Shown one piece after another: positions 17,313 through 27,019 of a DNA stretch of 64,000 nucleotides. This stretch comes from a virus. Where the stretch lies: positions 1-64,000 of IMG/VR virus record IMGVR_UViG_3300044712_001933; one strand, 5' to 3'. The notes beneath the pieces were generated by a model. The model searched no databases and had not been told where the DNA came from. It saw nothing but the letters and a program-made list of their open reading frames with translations. The translations under genes were made by a program, and so were the position numbers. Numbering within the stretch: position 1 is the stretch's first letter; each line of letters begins with the position of its first letter.

Positions 17313-20300
17313 CTACTCACAGATCGGTATATACCGCTGCGCTCCGCCAATGATGATCCCCAAGAATCCAACCACTTTGCGGCTATCCACGTAGGCGTAG
17401 CCGCTGGCAGTTACACTACCCGCCGCGCCCACCTGAACGACACACTCATTTCCGCCAAAATTGTTCCTAAAGCTAAGGCTACCACTGGAGCTGCTAAGAG
17501 TGACGTTGCCCGGGAACGTGTAGTTGCCCGATCCAAACGTCCCCTGCGTGATGGTGCTCGCAGACTGGGTATGACTGCTGGAGCTGCCCCCATCCACACT
17601 AATAGACCACCAAGTGTTTTGGTTATCACAGATTCTAAGCTGTTGCAGGGCCTGATCCCACAACAACTTGCCCTCCTCGGTGTTGCCGTACTCACCATCG
17701 TCCTCCCGAACGGGAGCAATGAAATCAGCTCCCCTGCAAGCAATGCGACCAGAGAACAAGACGTCGCCACTGCCAATGGTAACGGATGCGTCAGTATACC
17801 CTGGTTTTGCTGTTAATAAAGAGATCTGGCGAGCAGAAATCTGTAGCCCACTATTGTCGTCTGTGATCAGGTCGAGATCGATTAATCCTTCTGCGTTTTG
17901 TCCCCCCGGCCGACTGAAATCGTAATGCAGATGCGTGTCTTGGAGTTCACCATCCGATGGACAGTACGGGATATACGGGCGGTGTACCATAAGCCCATCA
18001 GTGCTCCCCGGGGGGCCAGGAACCCCGCTCGGGCCCGTGGCACCCGTTGAACCCGCTGCGCCGGCACTTCCAGGAGTGCCCTGCGCGCCGGCAGGCCCGG
18101 CCTCTCCAGGCTTCCCGACCCCGTAAGAAAAAGGAATGTTGGTGTCAGCAGGATGACAAACCTGAAATTGCCAGCAGTCCACATAGGCAGTGCCGGTGGA
18201 TCCCGGATCCCAATACATCAGAAGCCTGATCGATTTGGTAGTCTGGGTGATAGCGAGAGCCGCGCCGGTTCCGACGCCCCCGACGGTGGTCGCGTAACGA
18301 GTCCACCCACCGTTGCTTGCGGAGATCATCGCAACCGTTGAGTAGGCGATAATGGACGACCCGTTGACATCAGAGTAGGTCGCGAGGACCAGGGAAAAAG
18401 TTCCAGAGACGACCATGACCTTGGCCATGGCGGCCAAAAGGTAGGGGATGGCAGGATTGACGAGAATTGGAACGCTTCTGCCTAGCACCTCGCTCGTGGA
18501 AGCCACTAACTTGCCAGAATATGACCCCTCGTATTTATCGTCGGAGGACCGCACAACAGCGCCATCCCACCCATTAGAAATATTGGTGTCCTCAAAAGAT
18601 GGATTTATGACGAGATTAGCACCAACGCCACGAGGTCCGGAGGGGCCTTGTGCGCCTGCACTTCCGGGGATGCCTTGAAGCCCGCTCGGCCCGGTTGCCC
18701 CACTTGGGCCTTGTGCTCCGGGACTGCCAGGAGTGCCAGGACTTCCAGGGACCCCGCTCGGCCCGGTTGCCCCACTTGGGCCTTGGGCGCCCGGGCTGCC
18801 TGGACTGCCTGGGCTGCCGGGAACCCCCGAAACCCCTGTTGCCCCGGTTGGTCCTTGTGCGCCAGGACTGCCGGGAGTGCCAGGGGTCCCGGGAACTCCT
18901 GAAACCCCTGTTGGCCCAGTTGGTCCTTGTGCCCCGGGACTGCCGGGAGTGCCAGGACTTCCAGGAACCCCCGAAACCCCCGTTGGGCCTGTTGGTCCTT
19001 GTGCCCCGGGACTGCCGGGGGTGCCAGGACTTCCAGGAACCCCCGAAACCCCAGTTGGCCCAGTTGGTCCTTGTGCCCCAGGACTTCCAGGACTGCCGGG
19101 GGTGCCCGGAACCCCCGAAACCCCAGTTGGCCCAGTTGGTCCTTGTGCCCCAGGACTTCCAGGACTGCCGGGGGTCCCAGGAACCCCTGAAACCCCTGTT
19201 GGCCCGGTCGCCCCAGTATTTCCAAGTGGTCCTGTACTTCCGACCGGGCCTGTACTTCCGACCGGGCCTGTACTTCCGACCGGTCCTGTACTTCCGACCG
19301 GCCCAGTTGGTCCGGTACTGCCGACTCCGCTAGGGCCGGTTCCACCAACTACCCCGCTCGCCCCGGTAAAACCGCGCGGCCCGGTTGCCCCGGTCTCGCC
19401 CTTGCCCGGCGGCCCGGTCCAACCTTGCGGCCCAGTTGCCCCAGTATTTCCAAGTTCGCCTCGAGGCCCGGTCGCCCCGGTCTCACCGCGCGGGCCGGAC
19501 TCGCCAACCCCTTGGGGCCCGGTCCAACCTTGGGGCCCGGTCGCCCCAGTATTTCCAAGTTCGCCTCGAGGCCCGGTTGGCCCGGGATCACCCTGCGGGC
19601 CGGTTTCACCGACCCCCCGAGGCCCGGTTGGCCCGGTATTTCCAAGTCCACCGACGGGCCCGGTCGCGCCTGTATTTCCAAGCTCCCCTTGAGGCCCGAC
19701 CGGTCCTGTACTTCCGACCGGTCCTGTACTTCCGACCGGTCCTGTATTTCCGACCGGTCCCGTCCCGCCAACAGGGCCAGTACTCCCAGTGGCGCCTTGG
19801 GTCGCCGCAGGCCCAGGGGGACCTTCCGGCCCGGTTGCCCCAGTACTTCCAGCGGGTCCAGGGGGCCCGGATTCGCCTTGTGGGCCAGTTTCGCCCTTGC
19901 CCGGCGGCCCAGTCCAACCTTGACTTCCTGTGGGTCCAGTGCTACCGACAGGGCCGGGCGGCCCCGGGCTTCCAACATCTCCGGGAACCCCGCTCGGCCC
20001 GGTTGGGCCAGGAACCCCAGGGACTCCGCTCGGCCCGGTCCCACCACCAACCCCAGGAACCCCGCTCGGGCCAGTACTCCCCGTATTTCCAGGCGGGCCA
20101 GGAACCCCGCTCGGGCCAGCCGGGCCCGTACTTCCAACACTCCCAGGCACGCCGCTCGGACCAGTGCTGCCCGTATTTCCAGGCGGGCCGGGGTCACCAA
20201 CGGCGCCAGTAAATCCGCGAGGCCCCTGATCCCCACTTGGGCCGGTAAAACCGCGAGGCCCGCTCGCACCGGTATTTCCAGGGAGACCAGGGTCCCCGCT

Positions 20301-20450
20301 AGGGCCGGCCGGGCCAGTACTTCCGACACTCCCAGGAACCCCGCTCGGGCCAGTACTACCCGTGGCGCCCTGCGTCGCCGCCGGCCCAGGAGCGCCTTGA
20401 GGCCCGGTTGCGCCCGACGCTCCAACATTGTATAGAGAAACTAATGGCAT
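17313..20450 (-). CDS. Collagen-like fibre with galactose-binding-like insert
   Basis: 1045 aa. Residues about 10-608 are some 200 uninterrupted Gly-X-Y triplets, rich in Pro, Ser and Thr. Then about 170 residues (starting [10 protein letters not shown]) look like a carbohydrate-binding jelly-roll module. A second short Gly-X-Y stretch of about 13 triplets follows, then about 225 C-terminal residues that could form the trimer head. Phage collagen-like proteins form triple-helical fibres. Here the order (short N-terminal anchor MPLVSLYNV, stalk, lectin-like module, stalk, tip) suggests a host-recognition fibre. It opens with the same TACTAATT-type start context as the adaptor gene. Confidence 0.85.
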   Translation of the reverse strand: MPLVSLYNVGASGATGPQGAPGPAATQGATGSTGPSGVPGSVGSTGPAGPSGDPGLPGNTGASGPRGFTGPSGDQGPRGFTGAVGDPGPPGNTGSTGPSGVPGSVGSTGPAGPSGVPGPPGNTGSTGPSGVPGVGGGTGPSGVPGVPGPTGPSGVPGDVGSPGPPGPVGSTGPTGSQGWTGPPGKGETGPQGESGPPGPAGSTGATGPEGPPGPAATQGATGSTGPVGGTGPVGNTGPVGSTGPVGSTGPVGPQGELGNTGATGPVGGLGNTGPTGPRGVGETGPQGDPGPTGPRGELGNTGATGPQGWTGPQGVGESGPRGETGATGPRGELGNTGATGPQGWTGPPGKGETGATGPRGFTGASGVVGGTGPSGVGSTGPTGPVGSTGPVGSTGPVGSTGPVGSTGPLGNTGATGPTGVSGVPGTPGSPGSPGAQGPTGPTGVSGVPGTPGSPGSPGAQGPTGPTGVSGVPGSPGTPGSPGAQGPTGPTGVSGVPGSPGTPGSPGAQGPTGPTGVSGVPGTPGTPGSPGAQGPTGATGVSGVPGSPGSPGSPGAQGPSGATGPSGVPGSPGTPGSPGAQGPSGATGPSGLQGIPGSAGAQGPSGPRGVGANLVINPSFEDTNISNGWDGAVVRSSDDKYEGSYSGKLVASTSEVLGRSVPILVNPAIPYLLAAMAKVMVVSGTFSLVLATYSDVNGSSIIAYSTVAMISASNGGWTRYATTVGGVGTGAALAITQTTKSIRLLMYWDPGSTGTAYVDCWQFQVCHPADTNIPFSYGVGKPGEAGPAGAQGTPGSAGAAGSTGATGPSGVPGPPGSTDGLMVHRPYIPYCPSDGELQDTHLHYDFSRPGGQNAEGLIDLDLITDDNSGLQISARQISLLTAKPGYTDASVTIGSGDVLFSGRIACRGADFIAPVREDDGEYGNTEEGKLLWDQALQQLRICDNQNTWWSISVDGGSSSSHTQSASTITQGTFGSGNYTFPGNVTLSSSSGSLSFRNNFGGNECVVQVGAAGSVTASGYAYVDSRKVVGFLGIIIGGAQRYIPICE
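18640..19215 (-). repeat. Tandem 72-bp units in the collagen-like stalk
   Basis: Eight or so near-identical 24-residue units of the type [13 protein letters not shown]...SPGAQ follow one another. Shorter identical blocks (GPVGST) lie just upstream around 19200-19320. Their close identity suggests stalk-length variation by unit gain and loss. Confidence 0.8.
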
Positions 20451-20453
20451 AAA

Positions 20454-20756
20454 TTAGTACCAAGCAACGACTTCGACGACACCTGGAGTAGGGGACTGAA
20501 AATAAATCTTGAGGTCTTTCGACAGCAGACCGTCCTCCCAGTAAGCAGCGTACGCAGGAACAGTGATATAGGTGGTCCCCGACTCGTTGGCATCGAAGGC
20601 CACTTTCAGAACGGCCGACGAGTCCCGGTGCTTGATCATAAACTTCTTGGCGCGGCCGGGAAGTGTCACCGAATTCTCCGTGTCGGCCAAAATCGTCACG
20701 TTGAAGACCTCTCTTGACCGAGCCCCGACCTTTACCGTAAGTGCGCCTTGGCTCAT
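20454..20756 (-). CDS. Small structural protein, 100 aa
   Basis: The start at 20756 is chosen because a perfect AGGAGG lies 7 nt upstream and the ATG overlaps the stop of the preceding gene (TAATG). The longer frame to 20813 would eat into that gene. Beta-rich, with segments such as FMIKHRDSSAVLKVAF and TTYITVPAYAAYWEDG, like small decoration or tail-associated proteins. It and the next upstream gene look like a paralogous-sized pair. Confidence 0.6.
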   Translation of the reverse strand: MSQGALTVKVGARSREVFNVTILADTENSVTLPGRAKKFMIKHRDSSAVLKVAFDANESGTTYITVPAYAAYWEDGLLSKDLKIYFQSPTPGVVEVVAWY

Positions 20757-21088
20757 TAAGAAACCTCCTGACCAAATAAAGAAAAACTCAGCGTGCCGGT
20801 GCTCGAATAACAACGCACGACATCCCCCTGCCCGAGCGTCACGCCGAGCGACGCGACAAAAGTATCCTGGGCATCGAGCGGAACGTCGCAGTACAGATAC
20901 TGGGCCTCAGCATCTTCGGTTCCTCCGATCGCTACGGAGACCCTGAATTCCGCATCAGTGGTCCGGCTTCGGTTGCAAACGACGATACTGGACACGATTG
21001 CAGTGCGATCTTCCGGCACGCGGTAAACCGCGGCGAGGACCCTGCTGGGGGGCGAAATCTGCCCCAAAACTTTCATTACGGCGCTCAT
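20756..21088 (-). CDS. Small structural protein, 110 aa
   Basis: Beta-rich with VYRVPEDRTAIVSSIVVCNRS near the N-terminus, a pattern often seen in small phage tail/decoration proteins that begin with a 'values plus deviations' sandwich. The first Met overlaps the stop of the 87-aa gene (ATGA). No catalytic residues. Part of a string of tightly packed late genes between the nozzle and collagen-like fibre. Confidence 0.55.
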   Translation of the reverse strand: MSAVMKVLGQISPPSRVLAAVYRVPEDRTAIVSSIVVCNRSRTTDAEFRVSVAIGGTEDAEAQYLYCDVPLDAQDTFVASLGVTLGQGDVVRCYSSTGTLSFSLFGQEVS

Positions 21089-21348
21089 ATTCCGGACAAA
21101 AGCATTTGCTGCGTGTAGGACGACTCAGCCGCCGGCTCTTTCTTGGAGGCTGCGCTAAGGGCCGCCTGCAACGCCGTGACGAGGGACTGGAGCTCGATCG
21201 CCGCCGACTGAAGCGTCGTCACCACGTCCTGGACTTCTCGCGCCCAGCGTTCGACAGACTCCCACCGTGCCCGTTCCTCCGGGGTCATTTTGGCCCCCGG
21301 CGAAAACCGAGGAGCCGGAGACAGCTTCAAATTTGTTACAGCAACCAT
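21085..21348 (-). CDS. Small helical protein, 87 aa
   Basis: A basic/Pro N-terminus is followed by a continuous heptad-like helix (residues about 22-72: TPEERARWESVERWAREV...). Trimeric or dimeric coiled coil is likely. It lies 2 nt after the nozzle-like gene and overlaps the following gene by 4 nt. Possibly a tail plug or fibre-joint protein. Function not recognised. Confidence 0.55.
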   Translation of the reverse strand: MVAVTNLKLSPAPRFSPGAKMTPEERARWESVERWAREVQDVVTTLQSAAIELQSLVTALQAALSAASKKEPAAESSYTQQMLLSGI

Positions 21349-21350
21349 AT

Positions 21351-23501
21351 TTAACTAGTTCCTCCCAAGCGGGCTTCGAAATAGTAGCCGGCGATACGCC
21401 ACTCAGCGTCCTCTTCCGCGCTGAAAAACCGAAGCCGCATATACCGTCCCGACGCTTTGATGTTCACGGCCGTTAAGTTATTCCCACCCCCAGAGACTTC
21501 AGCCGATTTAATCTCGGACCACTTAATAGGGCTGCTGGAAGACTCGCGCGTGCCCACCTGGACGCACACGTACATCGGCTTCTCTCGCTTCGACGGAACG
21601 TGGATGTCCAACCAGATGGTGTTGACGTACTTATACCGGGTTCGATCACCGAAATCGAAATCCGGGGTCTCGGCCGCGCAGAGGTAGGGGTTGGGCACGC
21701 AATCGTTGCTGCTTGCCCGTGAAAACTGCCGGCCGTGGAGCAGTAAGCGCGGAACGCTATCTACCCCAATTTCACCATACGCCGGATTCGGTGAATCGCT
21801 ACTAATTCCAATAATCGTGTGCCTCTGGGCACCCTCGTCGACGTATTCTCTCCACTTCTTGGTCTCATCCTCCCACACTTGGGTGGTGGGCAAATCGGCC
21901 CAAGTCGTAGAGACCTCCCAATCGATGCCTCCCAACGCGGTGACGTCGCCAATCCCCTGGTCGTAAACGTCGATCGTGACCGAGCCCTCCCGCATGTCAT
22001 AGACCAGCACCTCAGGCACGGACGATCCCAGCACCGGATAGACCACCCAGAGCTCGTGATCCCTCTCGTGGTGGTACATCACAATCTCATCCCGGCGCGA
22101 CTTATCAAAGCGCTCAAAGAGCTCGCGCGTGTGCATGTCGCCGATCGACGTGATTGCCTGCCCGCCGTTGTAAATATAGATGTTGTCGCTGCCCCAGAAG
22201 GCGATCCCAGAAACCGACTCATCCTTGTAAATCCGGCACCAGGCATGGCGGGCCGCGGGACCCTGGTTGGGGACCTCCAGCCGGGCCAAAAACGTGCCGT
22301 TGGCTTTTCCCACGGACTGGAGACTTTGGATTGACCTCTCCTTGAGGATATACCCCAACTCCCCGATCGCTACGATGGCAAAAATCTCCCCGTTAACGTC
22401 GGATCCAATGTTTTGGAACTCGCCGGCGTCGTTCGCATCCACCGACCGGACCACCGCGCCGGCAGGAATGGACTTTCCGACCTCAATTCCGCCTGTATAC
22501 CCCAGCGCCCTGAGCTTTACAGCCCCCTGGTGAGCCAATTCGGACCCGGGGGCTATGGTGACAGGGTCCGAGGCGGAAACCTCGACCCAGGGCTGTACAG
22601 TGACCACGGCGCCCATCGGTACGATGTATCCCTCACCGTGCCGGTTCGTGCCCACGTTGAGACGTTTTAGCCCGAGGGAGGTCCCGACCCGGATGATCTC
22701 GAACAGATCCCGGCCGACTCCCCCGGTAGAATCGAGGGAAACGACATCCCCGACCTTCAGAGTGGACGGCAGGCCAGAAACGGGCAGGTAAAAGACGTCA
22801 TTCGTGGGCGGCACGACGTTGGGAACGGCCACAGTGACATTCGTAGCCACGTCCCGGGAAGCGTTCGTCACCGTCAAGCCATGGGACTTCCCATCCACCA
22901 AAACCATACCCCCGACGGTCCACTTGGCGTAAGCGGTCGTGAAAATCTTGGCAGTTCCCGAGATCTCTTGGGCAACCCCAATCGAGTCGCCCTTGGCGCT
23001 GTCGGCGGACAAGACCTCCTCAACCAGATAAAAGTTGTAAGTGGCTTTCGACAAATACTCCTCATCCAGGTCGATGCGGACATACTGGCCCGTGGAGAAA
23101 ACCGCTCCAGAATCGTCTAAATAAACCCATTCCGTGGCGGACCCTCGTTCCGGCTGGGCGAAAGGCCGCGAGAGGGTTCTCCGGGCGGTAACGGCCGTCT
23201 GACCGACCGGGATCCACATCGAAAAATCCGACGGATCGCTGTATTTGACAGTCGTGTCCCGCCACAGCAATAGCCTGCCGTTCAAAGACTCAACCCCAGA
23301 CCACGGCGTGCTGTCAGGAAGACCAGGTAACGGCCGAGCCCGGCCTTCCCCAGGCCAATATAAGGGCGCGACCGACGGCTGGGCGAAAATGACCTTGTTC
23401 TGATAGTTGCACATCGACCATCGGGCAGAAGGCCCCGCCGCGGCCCCTTCGAAAATAGGGCTCAGGGTCGCTACAAACTGACCTGCATAAGGTGTTATCA
23501 T
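21351..23501 (-). CDS. Tail nozzle protein, main part
   Basis: 716 aa. The N-terminal region has the signature of podovirus nozzle proteins of the T7 gp12 / P22 gp10 class: WSMCNYQNKVIFAQ, then PLYWPGEG, then LNGRLLLWRDTTVKYSDPSDF. The remainder is beta-rich with repeated sandwich-like segments and ends in a domain with RYMRLRFFSAEEDAEWRIAGYYFEARL. It begins abruptly, lacking the usual 'rRNV...G.l.rRPG' opening, and that opening is present in the gene just upstream. Confidence 0.75.
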   Translation of the reverse strand: MITPYAGQFVATLSPIFEGAAAGPSARWSMCNYQNKVIFAQPSVAPLYWPGEGRARPLPGLPDSTPWSGVESLNGRLLLWRDTTVKYSDPSDFSMWIPVGQTAVTARRTLSRPFAQPERGSATEWVYLDDSGAVFSTGQYVRIDLDEEYLSKATYNFYLVEEVLSADSAKGDSIGVAQEISGTAKIFTTAYAKWTVGGMVLVDGKSHGLTVTNASRDVATNVTVAVPNVVPPTNDVFYLPVSGLPSTLKVGDVVSLDSTGGVGRDLFEIIRVGTSLGLKRLNVGTNRHGEGYIVPMGAVVTVQPWVEVSASDPVTIAPGSELAHQGAVKLRALGYTGGIEVGKSIPAGAVVRSVDANDAGEFQNIGSDVNGEIFAIVAIGELGYILKERSIQSLQSVGKANGTFLARLEVPNQGPAARHAWCRIYKDESVSGIAFWGSDNIYIYNGGQAITSIGDMHTRELFERFDKSRRDEIVMYHHERDHELWVVYPVLGSSVPEVLVYDMREGSVTIDVYDQGIGDVTALGGIDWEVSTTWADLPTTQVWEDETKKWREYVDEGAQRHTIIGISSDSPNPAYGEIGVDSVPRLLLHGRQFSRASSNDCVPNPYLCAAETPDFDFGDRTRYKYVNTIWLDIHVPSKREKPMYVCVQVGTRESSSSPIKWSEIKSAEVSGGGNNLTAVNIKASGRYMRLRFFSAEEDAEWRIAGYYFEARLGGTS

Positions 23502-23505
23502 GTAA

Positions 23506-26052
23506 TTAGCCTGGGAGATCTGGCAGTGCCGTTATCGGAGGGCCGGAATATTCCACGTAAGTAAATACCTCAATGACCCCATTGAACTCGTCCTGAACTT
23601 GCCCCTCGAGCGGGTCGGGACCGTCGTCATGCAACCAGAGCTTGAGCTGGGCGGAGAACTGGTACTGCCGGGCCCCGTTGGTAGTCCAGAAGAACGAGTA
23701 CTCCGGATCTCCAGGATTGGTCCCTCCAATAGGATAGTAACGAACCAATGACCGGCCTTGAAAATCGGGGTCGTGGGCGAACTTGTCGACGACTTCGTTC
23801 TGCAAAAGAGTCCTGTGGAATTCCATCCACCCCTCCAGGGGGGCGTACTTCCCGGTGTTGTAGTCGAACGTGAGCGGCCAGAAAAACTTCGAGATGATGC
23901 ATCGTGTTTGGGCGTTTTCCGGAGGATTCTGCCCAGTCCACTCGTCGACAACAGTGGTCGTGGTCGGCGGAGGAGTGGCGCCCGAACAAATGAGATTGGG
24001 AAGACTGGCGGCCTTCAAAACGAAGTCGTCAGCAGTCTTAAAATTGAAGTACTTGTTGGTCGACGCCACCGCGGTCCATTGAGACTCATACGCCGCGGGA
24101 ATGTTGTAGCCGAGAACGTAGACCGCTATGCCGTCATCCTTCAGAGCGTCAGCCCGAAGAACGGCGTCCTCGACGGCTGCGGCAATTGCCGCTTCCCCGT
24201 CCGAGATGTCCCCACCGATCTTGACGTTCATAGGCCCGCCGTCGGTGAGCACAACCACAACTTTCTGAGCGCCGGCCCTCGTCATGGTGCCTGCGACTTC
24301 GCGCTGAGCCGCAAGCAGCGCTCCAGAGACTCCCGTGTCCCCACCCGAGCGCAAGTCGTCGAGCTTTCGCTTCACGAGAGCGATATCGCCCGTCTTGCCC
24401 TGATTCACCGTGACATCTTCGAGCTGGTTCGCGTAATCCCCGGCGAACGACACGAGCGCCGCTTGATCGCCGGCCGCCAGAGAGTCCAAGAGGACGCTCG
24501 AGGCGAGCTTAATCTGATCGAGCCACGTTCCGGGCCATTTGGAAGACCGGGTAGAATCAGACCGATCAGCAACGATAACCAGGTCCAAAGGGGCGTCGAG
24601 GCAAACCGCTTTGACAGTGAAAGAGGCCGCCGCCGTCAGAGAGCCAAAAGTAGCAATGATCGAAGCGGTACCGAGACCCAGGCCGACAGCTTTGCCAGCA
24701 GCAACAGACGCCCGGGCCGTGCTAGACGAAGACCACGAACACGTCGAGGTAACGTCCTCCCGAGACCCGTCCACATAGGACACCTCCGCCCGGAACTGCC
24801 AGGTCTTGCCGACCTCGACAGTGGCGGCCGCCGGCAAAACAGCCAGCGACTTAGGAGTCTTGGAAACGGGTGGCACGTAAATGTTGTCCCCATCACCGGG
24901 ATCCTCCGTGGTAGTGTCGTGGGTGACCTCATCGATAGAGTGCCATTTCAACGACAAATGCTCGGTGCTGGCCTCGATAAGGCAGCAGCCGTAGTCGGAG
25001 TTGTAATGGTAGGAGCTGCCCGTGACAGGAGACCCAAAAGCACCCGGTGACCACTGTCCCCCGAGACCGTTGACTGCATAGATGATACCATCCCGCGAAA
25101 TCTCCTCGTAGGTGGGAGAGGCGGATGAAAGGACCAGCTTAACTCCCCAGGTGGCAAAGGGCCATCGAAGACCAGAATACCCATGGTCGACCATGTTGCC
25201 GGACGTGTAGGGGCAGTTATATAAAACGACGATCGGCCAGGGGCAGTCCGAATTCTCGGCCACGGAACGAGCCCAGGCATACTGCGGCGAGGTCGTGGGA
25301 TCCTGATGACTGAGGATCTCCTCGCCGTCCAACATGATAAAGTGGCAAGGGCCATACTTGAAATCGTAATAGCCGAGGTTCCCATTAAAACCGTAGAATT
25401 CGCGCCACGCGTCAATGTCAGCAGCGTTGGCTTCCCCGTAACCACGGGCAGGGAAGAAAAGCTTCTGACCAGGACCGCGGCCGTAGGGGCCGACATATTG
25501 GCCGATATAGGGCCAATACCAGCGGCCGACCAGTTCGTCATAGACCGAGTATTTACTGGTCTGTCCAGCATTTTCAGCAATGGCGTTGCCCGAGTGAACA
25601 ACGAACATCGGATCCAGCTTCTGGACAAGATCCGAGACAAGATCAGAAGGCTGGCTGATGCCGGCAGTATTGCCCACCCAAGCAAATCGGATGAACCCAA
25701 GAGTTTGATTCCCAACTCGACCCCCACAGATGAGTGGGCGAGACCGGCGGAGGATGGTATAAAGCCGGCCTCCGGTGCCGATGATCGGCGTCGTGCGGGC
25801 TTCCAGATCGTTGTTTAAAATGTTGGCCTGCCGGATCAAGCACGGGGCACTGTCCAGGCTGTCCTCGCTCAAGACCACCCGCTCATACCCGGGGGCGTTG
25901 CGAAGGGTGCCGCGGGAAACGCGCACGTTACGCGCGACGGTGATGGCGCGCTTGTACTGACTTTGCTGACGGCCGGTCAAAGACGATGGCGCGGCCGTGA
26001 CCAATCCGATGGTAGGGGCGTCGACAGTGACTCGTTGGAGGTTGGGCTTCAT
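23506..26052 (-). CDS. Nozzle N-terminus fused to pseudo-phosphoesterase, Ig-like and vWA domains
   Basis: 848 aa from the Met at 26052, one base past the upstream stop. The longer frame overlaps the neighbour. Residues about 25-100 resemble a nozzle opening (ITVARNVRVSRGTLRNAPG). Residues about 118-335 align by eye with a purple-acid-type metallophosphoesterase, but metal ligands are replaced (GNTAG, SGN, GYGEAN, YNCP, SASP). Residues about 399-481 are a BIG2-like Ig fold. Residues about 488-680 are a vWA domain with an intact MIDAS (DRSDS, GDTGV, LTDGG). A ~170-residue tail follows. Likely a tail surface protein. Confidence 0.7.
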   Translation of the reverse strand: MKPNLQRVTVDAPTIGLVTAAPSSLTGRQQSQYKRAITVARNVRVSRGTLRNAPGYERVVLSEDSLDSAPCLIRQANILNNDLEARTTPIIGTGGRLYTILRRSRPLICGGRVGNQTLGFIRFAWVGNTAGISQPSDLVSDLVQKLDPMFVVHSGNAIAENAGQTSKYSVYDELVGRWYWPYIGQYVGPYGRGPGQKLFFPARGYGEANAADIDAWREFYGFNGNLGYYDFKYGPCHFIMLDGEEILSHQDPTTSPQYAWARSVAENSDCPWPIVVLYNCPYTSGNMVDHGYSGLRWPFATWGVKLVLSSASPTYEEISRDGIIYAVNGLGGQWSPGAFGSPVTGSSYHYNSDYGCCLIEASTEHLSLKWHSIDEVTHDTTTEDPGDGDNIYVPPVSKTPKSLAVLPAAATVEVGKTWQFRAEVSYVDGSREDVTSTCSWSSSSTARASVAAGKAVGLGLGTASIIATFGSLTAAASFTVKAVCLDAPLDLVIVADRSDSTRSSKWPGTWLDQIKLASSVLLDSLAAGDQAALVSFAGDYANQLEDVTVNQGKTGDIALVKRKLDDLRSGGDTGVSGALLAAQREVAGTMTRAGAQKVVVVLTDGGPMNVKIGGDISDGEAAIAAAVEDAVLRADALKDDGIAVYVLGYNIPAAYESQWTAVASTNKYFNFKTADDFVLKAASLPNLICSGATPPPTTTTVVDEWTGQNPPENAQTRCIISKFFWPLTFDYNTGKYAPLEGWMEFHRTLLQNEVVDKFAHDPDFQGRSLVRYYPIGGTNPGDPEYSFFWTTNGARQYQFSAQLKLWLHDDGPDPLEGQVQDEFNGVIEVFTYVEYSGPPITALPDLPG

Positions 26053-26053
26053 T

Positions 26054-27013
26054 CTAGTACCAGTATTCGACATAGACGTAACCCGAGGAGCCCGCAGATC
26101 CGTTGGCGCTGACCTTAGCGGAGCCGCCGGCGCCCGGGCAGATAAGAGCAACCCCACCATCGCCAGGCCGGCCACCGAGGCCGCCTACACCAGTTGCGAG
26201 CTGGGTAGCTGTGCCGCCCTCTCGCTTCAGTCCACAGATACCGTGTTGAGGGTCCGAAAACGTATACGAAGCGAGGGCTCCGCCGGACCCGGGGGCTATG
26301 TTATTGCCGGACAACCCCCCGGGAGCTTTAACCCAGCGGTTTTCCGAAATCTTAACCTGCGTGAGGCCCCCATCGGTCGCCTCCGTGCTGTTCGTTTGTC
26401 CAACACCGCCCAGCCCCACCCAAATAGTCAGAAGATCTCCAGGAGAAACGGCCATGTTGACGTCGAAGTAGGCACCCCCGCCACCACCCCATGCGGTTGC
26501 TCCAGTAGCCCCACCACCACCAGGGCCCTGCCCCCGAATCCTCAAACGCGTCACGCCAGACTTATTGTTTTCTTCGTCGGCAGCGGGCACTGTAAACGTG
26601 TACTGTGCGACAGCCTGGCCCTCAACAAGGGTACGAGTAGCGTTAGCGTTGGTGATCTGATCCGTTGCGTGGTCCCAAATAGCGCTCGCGTCGGCTTCGA
26701 ACCACGCCGCGTACAGCTGAGTCCCGATCGGAGGATCCACTTGATGCACGGACGTCACCAGGCCCTTGGAATTGACCGTGACCCGGTTGCCGGTCATCGT
26801 CCCGCTCGAGGCGCCCGGAGAAGGCTCAAGGCTCTTAAGGGCGCTGGGAGGAATGACGTTCGTCTGCCAATCCCCCGTCTCAGGCACCCAATACCGGCTT
26901 ACGAAATTGACCAGGTGCGCTTTAAGCTGGCAAATCCAATACGCCCCGCGCTTAACCTGATCGTCGTTACTAGGCTGACCAATTTTGAAATCTTCCCCGA
27001 AATATCCTGGCAT
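26054..27013 (-). CDS. Glycine-rich tail-fibre-like protein
   Basis: 319 aa. The N-terminal ~130 residues look like an attachment domain (MPGYFGEDFKIGQ...). The C-terminal half carries GPGGGGATGATAWGGGGG, GLGGVGQ, GGLGGRPGDGG and ends YVYVEYWY, the style of glycine-rich adhesin domains in phage fibres, where glycine loops present variable recognition surfaces. It sits between the adaptor and nozzle genes, which fits a fibre docked at the neck or nozzle. Confidence 0.7.
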   Translation of the reverse strand: MPGYFGEDFKIGQPSNDDQVKRGAYWICQLKAHLVNFVSRYWVPETGDWQTNVIPPSALKSLEPSPGASSGTMTGNRVTVNSKGLVTSVHQVDPPIGTQLYAAWFEADASAIWDHATDQITNANATRTLVEGQAVAQYTFTVPAADEENNKSGVTRLRIRGQGPGGGGATGATAWGGGGGAYFDVNMAVSPGDLLTIWVGLGGVGQTNSTEATDGGLTQVKISENRWVKAPGGLSGNNIAPGSGGALASYTFSDPQHGICGLKREGGTATQLATGVGGLGGRPGDGGVALICPGAGGSAKVSANGSAGSSGYVYVEYWY

Positions 27014-27019
27014 AGTCTG

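Noticed and set aside
18640-19215. CRISPR-like array
   Set aside because: The units are in-frame Gly-X-Y codons without unique spacers; it is a protein repeat.
18733-19692. 319-residue Pro/Gly-rich frame on the plus strand
   Set aside because: It is the mirror of the Gly-X-Y repeat on the other strand; GC-rich triplet repeats keep several frames open.
23758-25050. 430-residue plus-strand frame
   Set aside because: Arg-rich, no domain, fully antisense to the vWA/phosphoesterase gene, whose motifs are clear.
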